Shown piece after piece: positions 36,801-44,600 of a stretch of DNA of 64,000 bases. Origin of the DNA: Otis tarda. Taxonomy: Eukaryota > Chordata > Aves > Otidiformes > Otididae. Positions within the stretch are counted from its first letter, which is position 1; the number at the start of each line of letters is the position of its first letter. The position numbers and the translations under genes were made by a program. The stretch is taken from assembly GCA_026413225.1 (NCBI GenBank), contig CM048557.1, positions 47,189,371 to 47,253,370 of the forward strand, read 5' to 3'. The notes below the pieces were generated by a model. The model had not been told where the DNA came from. It was given only the letters and a program-made list of their open reading frames with translations, and did not search any database.

Positions 36801-37798
36801 TATTTTCTCCCTTTCTCAAAAACTTCTTCTGCTGTGTTGCCCCATACGATGATGTCATCAATGTACTGCAGATGTTCTGGAGCTCCACCCTTTTCTAGTA
36901 CAGTCTGGATCAGTCCATGGCAAATGGTGGGGCTGTGTTTCCACCCCTGGGGCAGTCGATTCCAGGTATACTGGACACCCCTCCAAGTGAAAGCAAACTG
37001 TGGCCTGCATTCTGGTGCCAAAGGGATGGAGAAGAACGCATTGGCAATATCGATGGTGGCATACCACTTGGCTGCTTTTGACTCCAGTTCATACTGAAGT
37101 TCTAGCATGTCTGGCACGGCAGCACTCATTGGTGGTGTAACCTCATTTAGGCCACGATAGTCCACTGTTAATCTCCATTCTCCATTAGATTTTCTCACTG
37201 GCCATATGGGACTGTTAAAGGGTGAGCGGGACTTACTGATGACTCCCTGGCTCTCCAGTCGACGAATCAGCTTGAGGATGGGGATTATGGAGTCTCGGTT
37301 GGTGCGATATTGCCGCCGGTGCACCGTGGTGGTAGCAATTGGTACCTTTTGTTCTTTAACTTTCAGCTTTCCCACAACGGAAGGGTCCTTTGAAAGTCTG
37401 GGCAAGATGGACAGCTGTTTATTTTTCTCTGCCTCCACGGTGGCTATACCAAAAGCCCACCGGTGCCCTTTTGGGTCTTTGAAATACCCACTCCTGAGGT
37501 AATCTATACCAAGAATGCACGGAGCATCTGGGCCAGTCACTATGGGGTGCTTTTGCCACTCATTCCCAGTCAAACTTAGTTCAGCCTCCAATACAGTCAG
37601 CTCTTGGGATCCTCCTGTCACTCCAGAAATACAAATGGGTTGTGCCCCTTTATAGCTTGATGGTATTAGGGTACACTGTGCACCAGTGTCTACTAGAGCT
37701 TTATACTTCTGTGGGTCTGATGTGCCAGGCCATTTAATCCATACAGTCCAGTAAACTCTGTTGTCCCTCTCCTCCGCCTGGCTGGAGGCAGGGCCCCT
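36800..37798 (-). CDS. pol: ERV pro-pol, 5' portion: protease and RT palm, truncated by a frameshift
   Basis: Directly after the gag UAG and in the same frame. Protease is recognisable from ALVDTGAQCTLI (active-site DTG) and from ILGIDYL nearer its C-terminus. Reverse transcriptase follows with ATIDIANAFF (first catalytic Asp), LPQGWKHSP and YIDD (catalytic Asp pair). The frame then meets TAA at 36800-36802, exactly where an A run (36803-36806) has lost one base relative to an open continuation in the next frame. The result lacks the RT thumb and connection. With no separate initiator, expression would need read-through of the gag stop. Protease plus RT fused in frame behind gag, with no separate pro frame, resembles gammaretroviral organisation. 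Confidence 0.92.
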   Translation of the reverse strand, partial: RGPASSQAEERDNRVYWTVWIKWPGTSDPQKYKALVDTGAQCTLIPSSYKGAQPICISGVTGGSQELTVLEAELSLTGNEWQKHPIVTGPDAPCILGIDYLRSGYFKDPKGHRWAFGIATVEAEKNKQLSILPRLSKDPSVVGKLKVKEQKVPIATTTVHRRQYRTNRDSIIPILKLIRRLESQGVISKSRSPFNSPIWPVRKSNGEWRLTVDYRGLNEVTPPMSAAVPDMLELQYELESKAAKWYATIDIANAFFSIPLAPECRPQFAFTWRGVQYTWNRLPQGWKHSPTICHGLIQTVLEKGGAPEHLQYIDDIIVWGNTAEEVFEKGRK

Positions 37799-37801
37799 CT
37801 A
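37771..37801 (-). promoter_or_regulatory. Gag UAG stop with downstream stem-loop: candidate read-through signal
   Basis: The gag frame ends in UAG (37799-37801) and the same frame stays open for 333 codons afterwards. Ten bases after the stop a GC-rich hairpin can form: CCTCC at 37784-37788 with GGAGG at 37771-37775, around an 8-base loop. A UAG followed by a structured element is how gammaretroviruses make Gag-Pol by stop-codon suppression. A pseudoknot has not been shown here. Confidence 0.6.
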
Positions 37802-39682
37802 GTCCTGTTTATAATATTTTCTATTCACTTTCTGTGAATATGAATCAGAAGTTCCTTCCATAGGATCAGAGGTGAAATCAGCCCTTCTACGCTGTCTGGG
37901 GAACTGCCCACTGGAGACTGGAGCAGCAAATTGCCTGGAAGAACCTCCCTTTATGATTGTTTTACCTCGCAACTCACGTACACGTGCCTCTAGGGCCGAG
38001 GTAGGCTCTCCATCCCACTTCCTCATATCCTCTCCTTGGTCACGCAAGGTAAACCATAGGTCATCTCGTCGGGAGTACCGTCTCCCTTGAGCAGGAGGAG
38101 GATGAGGTCTTCTTCTAATAGCTGAGATATTGATCTGTGCAGGTGGGGAGCAAGAATCTTCCAGTTTCTGACACACCTCAGATAGTTTTTCTAACAGTTT
38201 TTCAAACTGGCTTTCAGATTTCTCAGTCAGTCTTTCTATAGCTGAGACACAGGCCCGCATCGGGGAAGAGAGATTGTCTTCATATTGTCGGAGCTGGTTA
38301 GCCACTGCACGTACTGGTGGCATCTCATCATCTTTCCAACTCATTGCTGCCAATGAGTTGGCATACAATGATGGTGCACTCTGTACAAATTTCCGCCACA
38401 TGGGTCGGGTGCATTCAATTTCATCTGGATCTACGGATGTCCGTGGGTCATCCAGGTTATGATAAATCAGCTCCCGAACAGCTAATTCTCTCAGAAACTG
38501 GATACCTCTCTCCATGGTGGTCCACTTGCTTGGGTGGCATACAATATCTTCCTTAAAGAAATACCTGTCCCTCACACCTGACAGGAGTCGCCTCCAGAGG
38601 CTGCAGGCTGCTGACTCTCTTCCGATCGCCCTGTCAATGGCTGCTTCCCTAGACAGGGATCCCAGCTGCCTGGCTTCCCTGCCTTCTAATTCCAGGCTAC
38701 TGGCCCCTCTGTCCCAGCATCGGAGCAACCAGGTGACAAGTTGCTCACCTTGATTACGGCTGAAATCTTTTCGCATATCTCGCAGCTCACTCAGGGATAG
38801 GGACCGGGTGACTACCTCTCCTTCTGCCTCTCCCTGATCATGCGATGGGCCTGGTTCATCATCATCTTTCACTATGCGAACTGATTTTTTGGTGTATTTC
38901 TTCTGTACAGGGGCAACTGACACTGGTGTAGATTGCTTTTTTGGTTTCTCTTTGGTACTGCTGGGCGAGGTTTGAGTAGCCACAGCGTCTGGCGTGGGGG
39001 CTGAAGCAATCGCAGTGCCCGTAGCCGGGGCTGCGGTAGCTGCAGTGCCTGCTGTAGCGGCTGAAGTAGTTGCAGTATTTGTAGCAGCAGTTTGAGTAGC
39101 CACAGTGTCTGTTGCGGGGATTGGAGGAGCCATAATACTTTTAAAAAATTGTTTAAACTTAATCAATATCAAGATCTGAGATAGCTGCAAGAGACTTGTC
39201 ACCATGAACATGGTGCTAGGGGTATCAAAAGGGTATTCAAAATTCTCAAAAGCTGTTGAAATTAGCTTGGCAAGGTGGGGATAGCTGTAAACAGATGTTC
39301 CCCCTGCGGCCTGGCTTCCCGGAACAAAACAACAGGTATAGTTCCAAACAACACCCACAAGATGGCTCCCGAAATACCCGGGTGGAGGTGCCTCTGCCTC
39401 CTCGGTCTGCACACTGCCCGCTGCCATTGAGTACAGATACGAAACCGATCCTGTTACCAGTGATCTCACCAAACCAACCAGTGCCACACAGCACAGCAGA
39501 GCGATACCTTTAATCCCAGAATCGATAAGCCGTGTATAAACACCAACAACCAGCATATACAGCAAGTAGGGTGCTATCCAGTACAGCTCTAAAAACAACT
39601 GCGAGAACAAATAAAACAACATTGTGCCCAGCGATGACCAAACCAGCTTAATGAACACTTGTAACAAATCTGTTTTCAACAC
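37799..39682 (-). CDS. gag: ERV gag, with a hydrophobic N-terminal leader
   Basis: Structural polyprotein frame of about 627 codons. The first ~180 codons are markedly hydrophobic, with likely membrane-spanning runs near residues 12-30, 33-50, 57-79 and 155-178. They are followed by an Ala/Thr/Pro-rich linker, a basic KKYTKKSVRIVK patch, a helical capsid-like region (LSLSELRDMRKDFS, LVTWLLRCWDRG, RPMWRKFVQSAPSLYANSLA) and a basic Arg/Pro-rich tail. No CCHC zinc knuckle is present, and no Met-Gly myristoylation start. The frame opens with GTG. The first true ATG is at 39620-39622, and a later ATG at 39131-39133 (MAPPIPATDT) has a much stronger context, with A at -3 and G at +4. The latter may be the ordinary Gag start, with the leader an in-frame extension. 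The frame is intact up to UAG. Confidence 0.88.
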   Translation of the reverse strand: MLKTDLLQVFIKLVWSSLGTMLFYLFSQLFLELYWIAPYLLYMLVVGVYTRLIDSGIKGIALLCCVALVGLVRSLVTGSVSYLYSMAAGSVQTEEAEAPPPGYFGSHLVGVVWNYTCCFVPGSQAAGGTSVYSYPHLAKLISTAFENFEYPFDTPSTMFMVTSLLQLSQILILIKFKQFFKSIMAPPIPATDTVATQTAATNTATTSAATAGTAATAAPATGTAIASAPTPDAVATQTSPSSTKEKPKKQSTPVSVAPVQKKYTKKSVRIVKDDDEPGPSHDQGEAEGEVVTRSLSLSELRDMRKDFSRNQGEQLVTWLLRCWDRGASSLELEGREARQLGSLSREAAIDRAIGRESAACSLWRRLLSGVRDRYFFKEDIVCHPSKWTTMERGIQFLRELAVRELIYHNLDDPRTSVDPDEIECTRPMWRKFVQSAPSLYANSLAAMSWKDDEMPPVRAVANQLRQYEDNLSSPMRACVSAIERLTEKSESQFEKLLEKLSEVCQKLEDSCSPPAQINISAIRRRPHPPPAQGRRYSRRDDLWFTLRDQGEDMRKWDGEPTSALEARVRELRGKTIIKGGSSRQFAAPVSSGQFPRQRRRADFTSDPMEGTSDSYSQKVNRKYYKQD

Positions 39683-39717
39683 ACTGTGTTCAAACCTGTC
39701 CTTATCTCAACCCTTCA

Positions 39718-39790
39718 GGACTGACCGGGGCTTGAACCTTGGATCCTCAGACTAAGGTCTGATGATCTCACGACTGATCTAGTGAGGCCC
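39718..39790 (-). other. tRNA-Lys-like sequence in the proviral leader
   Basis: Read on the minus strand, these 73 bases follow a tRNA layout. A 4-bp D stem (GATC with GATC) encloses AGTCGTGA. A 5-bp anticodon stem (TCAGA with TCTGA) encloses a six-base loop, CCTTAG, containing CTT. A T-loop follows in GGTTCAAGCCCC, a good B-box match. Compared with vertebrate tRNA-Lys as I recall it, the D stem is changed on both sides in a compensating way. The acceptor stem (about 4 of 7 pairs) and T stem (3 of 5) are poor, and the anticodon loop is one base short. It is not a normal tRNA gene. It starts next to the primer-binding site and has the same sense as the viral RNA. Confidence 0.65.
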
Positions 39791-39796
39791 TTTCGA

Positions 39797-39814
39797 GCCC
39801 CACGTTGGGCGCCA
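39797..39814 (-). other. Primer-binding site, tRNA-Lys type
   Basis: Minus strand TGGCGCCCAACGTGGGGC is the reverse complement of the 3' end of a tRNA-Lys (CTT-type) including CCA. Complementarity continues into the T loop, giving about 23 bases (39792-39814). Seven bases separate it from the 5' LTR, more than the usual zero to three. Confidence 0.9.
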
Positions 39815-39821
39815 AAAAGAC

Positions 39822-40517
39822 TGTGGTGGTTTAGCCCGGATCACCACACAGTTTCTTATTCACCCTCCCCCTACCCAGTGGGACAGGGGAGAGAAATTGG
39901 GAAGAAAGGAAAACTCGTGGGTTGAGATAAAAACAGTTTACTAAAAATACTAAAAACTACAAAGCTAACAGGATATAAGGATATTAATATATACAAAATA
40001 TACAAAATGAACAATGTACAATTTCTCACCACCCGATGTCCGAATGACCGACGCAGCCCGTCCCGAGCAGCAATCACAGGAATGACACCGAGCAGCAAGC
40101 AAAAGGGGGGGAGAGCAAGCTAGCAAGGTAGAGGGAACGATGCCAGCAAGCAAGTGAGAAGAAAAGGGTGCCAAGGGTGCCCGAATGGATACCCGACAAG
40201 AAAGGAATACTAGAAAAGGATTAGGATGCCCCCTCCCATGGGCAACCCCCACTTATATACTGAGCATGACGTTTATGGCATGGAATACTCTCTTTGGCCA
40301 GTTTGGATCAATTATTCTGTCTGTCTTTCGCCCAGCTTCCCGCATCTGCACGTTAACGAGACCTTAACGAGACTTGGAAAGCCAGACAGTGTCCTTGGTC
40401 TCATTAACAACAACTCGTATCATCAGAATGTTTTTATCAACATTCTTCACACACGAAATCCAAAACACACCGGCTACTAAGAAGAAAATTAACTCCATCC
40501 CTGCTGAAACCAGGACA
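39822..40517 (-). repeat. Provirus 5' LTR
   Basis: 696 bp, TG…CA ends, identical to the 3' LTR but for one extra G in the G run near 40105. This copy would drive proviral transcription on the minus strand. Confidence 0.93.
40252..40259 (-). promoter_or_regulatory. TATA box of the provirus promoter (5' LTR)
   Basis: Minus strand TATATAAG. Transcription would be expected to start about 25-30 bases further along the minus strand (near 40225), giving a long R-U5 of about 400 bases. The matching box in the 3' LTR is at 33927-33934. Confidence 0.7.
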
Positions 40518-40522
40518 GTCTC
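40518..40522. repeat. Target-site duplication (right) GTCTC
   Basis: Exact copy of 33493-33497, flanking the outer end of the 5' LTR. Confidence 0.92.
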
Positions 40523-40867
40523 TGTGGCCAAGAAGGATGCTTAGTTTCTCATCAGCCAGTACTGGAGTAGCTTGAGCTTTTAAGAAAAAATATTCTGAGC
40601 TAAGAATGTTGGAAAAAGAGGTTGGATAGACTGTCACAGAAAATATTATCCCTTTCAGTTTATGCTTTCTGGAAAAGCAAGGCTCTTTTTTTTTGTGCTG
40701 AAGTCCTAGCTGACTCCTAGCTGCAGAGACACAGCACATCTCGGGTGGATTGCACTGCTGTTTGTAATGGTGAAGAACATCCTGCCAAGCCCTGTGCTGA
40801 TCTCTTGAAGCTGTTAAGCAGGATTGTCTATTCCAACTCCTTTGCATTTGTTGAAGGTTTCCCCTAG
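40523..40867 (+). other. NRXN3: Intron segment between provirus and solo LTR
   Basis: 345 bases of ordinary sequence. No repeat or exon recognised. Confidence 0.6.
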
Positions 40868-41687
40868 TGTCATGGAAGGAGTGAGAGTGATGCACTTAAC
40901 TGGCAAGAGAGAAGCAGCAAAACACTTTATTGATATAAACCAGCAATTTAACAAAGTTTGATAGTAAATGCGATGGTTAACAAGATTCCATGACAAGTTA
41001 CACTGTATTATTTACTGCGTAGTAGGACAGGGTCAGACAAAACTGTCAGGGAGATCCTCCTATTGAGTCATGAGATTCAGAAAGGACCCCCTTGCATTCT
41101 AAACTCCTCCTCAGAGAGGAGTCTATATGCGTCTGGATCCAGTCCTAGTCCCAGACTTGATCAATGGTTTACATCTAAAGAATTATATATGCAGAATCAA
41201 TCCTTTATATCACTTAGCTAAGATTTCAAAGTTTAGCATACTGTTAGTCACTTAACAAGAATCTGTTGTGACAAGGAGCCTCTCAGCCTGGAGGAGTTAC
41301 CTTGAGAGGCATCTTTGCCCACAGGGATATCCTGGTGGGCAGCACACTGCTGTGCAGGAGAACTCAAAGGCCTCTTGGGCTGCTCCCTATTTATGGACTA
41401 AGATAATTGACTAATAATCATATTTGCATACCGATTGAAGATGTTAGTTTCTTCCAAATTTGGCTTGAGTCATGCTTTGACCAGCTCTGTGGTTAGGTGG
41501 GTGCATCACCATAAATTAGCCCTTGGCTATTGTTTTGTTATCAGTCTCCCCCAAATCCACTTTAAGCCAGATGCTGCCACCGTGACCAGACGTATCCATT
41601 GTGGCTGCTGTTGGTGGTTACCGCTTGAGCAGGGTTATATGACAGGGTCAGGTTGGGGAAGGGGGCAAGGGGAAGCACACCGTCACA
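40868..41687 (-). mobile_element. Older solo LTR, reverse orientation
   Basis: An 820-bp segment with retroviral ends. On the minus strand it starts TGTGACGGTGTGC and ends TCCTTCCATGACA. Inside, in the correct order for that strand, are a TATA-like ATAAATAG (41387-41394) and an AATAAA poly-A signal (40926-40931) close to the 3' end. Flanks are CCTAG and TCTAG, a 5-base target duplication with one mismatch. There is no internal retroviral sequence, so it is a solo LTR left by LTR-LTR recombination. It is unrelated in sequence to the LTRs of the nearby provirus. Confidence 0.78.
40926..40931 (-). terminator. Poly-A signal AATAAA of the solo LTR
   Basis: Minus strand CAATAAAGTGTTTTGC, 60 bases from the LTR end, where the R/U5 border is expected. 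Confidence 0.65.
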
Positions 41688-44600
41688 TCTAGGTATGTCT
41701 CACTGTTCTAGGAAGGCAAAGGCATTGATGTAGGCTTTGGGGTGAGATTTTCAGCCCTCACCCTGTAATTTCTCTTATTTCATCTGGACTGCATCAGTCT
41801 CACAGTACAGCAACCAAACTACTCCTGTGGGGGCTGCGGCCTCCTTGAGGGGAGCGTTGCCTTCCCACTTCCTCCGAGATTACATATAGGTGCTGAAGGT
41901 GCAATGGGGCAGGGTGCCTAAGGACCCTCTCTGCCCCTTGGCAGCTGGGAAGAACTTCTCCACTCAGCTGGGGTTGGTGGCAGGAGAAGTGGCAGCTCTG
42001 ATAGGGTAGACACTTCACCTGGTCATAGTCTGAGCCTTGACTAGGAGGAACTGGAGAGTGTAAGGGTGCTCCTCTGCTGCAGTATCTAAGTAAGCCATGA
42101 TGTAGGTAACCTAGTTTTCTTTGAATTGTCTGAGGCAATGTTTCTTCCTTTTACCACAGAATAGACCCTCCTGCCTCTTCTTTTCCTTGTGGCTACAGGT
42201 TCTGATTGAAGAGAATCTACTAAGTTGCTAGCAGTAATATACCTAAATCATAAGTCCAAGTGCAGAATGTGTAGTTCAGGTTGGACTTTTCCCCCATTTT
42301 TGTCAGAATTAAAGATGTCCCAATGTCTGGTAGCACTATTTGACATTTCTCTGTAGTCATCCTGGCAGTGTTGCAGTATCCCTGACACTGTGATGAGGGA
42401 GCAAGATTGGAAAAGAAAAGTAATTTTTTTTCATGGAAATTTTTAAAAGGCATAGGGCAGTACACAGATGTCAAATATGGACATTATACTGTATTTGCAT
42501 AAAATCTAAGGCTTTCTGGACCTTCAGTCTTAAGATAAATTGTTCTACAGGAATTCTGAGGGGAAGCTGGTGTAGTTCCTATTGTGGAAGAAACCAGATA
42601 TAGAGATGGGATAGGAGAAGGTACAGAAGCACATCTGAGGCAGATGAGCAGAAATGTTTTCCAGTGGGTGTCAGAAAAGGAGTGACAGTGCTTTGAGAGT
42701 CAGTGAATGCATAAACAGGAATAAGCACTGCCTGAAGGTGGAAAGGGAAAAGGATCTATTAGTAGTTTAGAGACACTCACATGGCCAGAAGGAGGTAGGA
42801 CAAGAAAGGTAATGACAGACAGTTATGTTTTGCATGTACTGGAGAGTCTCAGGAGGAAGGTTTCAGTAATGACAATTGGAGATGGAGAGTGACTGGGTGA
42901 GAAGTTTAGCTGTGTAGGCAAAGAGGGAAAACTGGATTTCATTCTCTGATTGCTAGGGAAGGGAGAGAATCAGAATATTTCCCAGGTTGTATTGGGGAGC
43001 CAGCCATTCAGATTCAATTTACTTGGAGCAGTACTTAGATGGTACAGATGGAGATGCTTTAGAAAAGCCTAAGGCGGTCCCTAGAGAATGGATGTGTGTG
43101 AGAGAATTTATGAAATCTTCACATTTTTCTATCAATGCTTTATTAAAATCTCAATTCTGAAAAATGTTGATTGGTACTAACAGCTTGATGGAAGCAGTGA
43201 GGTTTGCATATGGGTGGAATATGGCAGAAATGATTGCAGGGGTTAGGCACCATCTGGCCGTGATGGGAGAAAGCTGTGAAAGCTTAGATCATTTCTGTCT
43301 GCAATTTAACTGCTAGGAGCCAGATTTCCAAATGGTTCATGAGTGTGCCCAGTCGCTGTACGTACATCTCGGATGCTACCTGCAAGCCAGGTTTTTTTCA
43401 GGCCTATTTGCATGTGGAATGTTAATAATCATGATTTCTATTTGGGAATGGGGATTTTCTGGTTGGAGTGTCACACTGGGGAGGAGGCTGAAGGTGCAGA
43501 TAGAAAAGGTCTAAAACACAGATGCAGAGAAAAACAGCCCGAGTATGAAGAGGGCAGATGGAGAAAGTTGCAGTTGTAAGAGTCCCGCCATAACAGTTAG
43601 ACCAGATAGCCCAAAAGCATTTGGGTGCCTGAGATTCCCCTCCAGAGCAGTGATTAAACAGAGCCCCAGGAATGCATAAAAGGAGATGACAAGTCAGAGA
43701 ATCAGTGGTGTGGGGAATTTCACTGATGCACTATGGAGGAAGTTACCGCATGAATGGCATTAATTGCCCACGTGTGCATCCAGTGCTGCTGCTCCAGCTG
43801 CTCTATTGTGTTTGGACCAGTCTGTTTCCTATCTGCATTACTTAGCGAATTTAATATTTGAAAGATAAGGGGAGGGGCTAGTGGTACTGCACAGAAGCAG
43901 ACAAAACATAGGCAAAGGCTGAATATGACTCCTCTCCTCAAAATATGTCTTGTGCTTAATCTTAGTCTCCCATTACTATTCTCTGCCAGAGCATCCCAGA
44001 TAACTCTGATCAACTGCCTCTGATTCCTAAACTTCCAGAACCAGATGCCTATAAAGTTTTTGGTTGCCCCTCTTAAGTTTCCAACTGCTGTAGCTTTAGA
44101 CTATGCATATGGAGAGTCAATATCTGTGCATTTTCTCTGTGGATCTGTAGAGCATCCAGCATATGGCCTTCATCATGTTTCTGAGCGCTCTTGTTGTAGA
44201 AACAACAGCTTGGGAGACATAACAGGAGAGATGTTTGACAACATTTTGAGCAGCTCCTGCTGAAATTCATGAAGGGAAAAAGAAAAAAAAAACATATTTC
44301 TGGGAAGATTTAATTTAGAGGTGGGAATGGAGGCACTTGGAAATGGAGCAATATGATAAGAGGCAAGATGCTGAGGGAATCCTGAATAGACAAATAGGGA
44401 GGGGGAGATGATTTTGTTTTCTAATCAAGTAATGCTTAAAAGCTTAGGTCCTGGGCTGGTTTGCATTTGGTATTTCTATATTAGCTCAGAGTCTGAAGGG
44501 GTGTATGATTGCTTATTTGGGCAGTAGAACATTTCCCAGGCTGCCTGCTTGTTGCCAAAACATGTTGGATGCTTGGGCCTGAATCCTTGGGCAAGACTTC

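Larger units (their letters stand above)
33498..40517 (-). mobile_element. Complete ERV-L-like endogenous retrovirus (7,020 bp, minus strand)
   Basis: Two nearly identical LTRs enclose, in minus-strand order, a primer-binding site, a tRNA-like leader, gag, in-frame protease-reverse transcriptase, RNase H, integrase and a polypurine tract. Read on the minus strand the LTR begins TGTCCTGGTTTCAGCAGGG and ends with CACCACA, a style common in avian class III (ERV-L) elements. No env is present, as is usual for ERV-L. It lies antisense to NRXN3 within an intron, the orientation normally tolerated. The 695- and 696-bp LTRs differ by one G in a G run, so the insertion is recent. It carries a frameshift in reverse transcriptase and is therefore probably not autonomous in this copy. 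Confidence 0.93.

Noticed and set aside
36800..36810. Programmed ribosomal frameshift in pol
   Set aside because: It falls inside reverse transcriptase, between palm and connection, where no retroviral family shifts frame; a lesion or homopolymer error is simpler.
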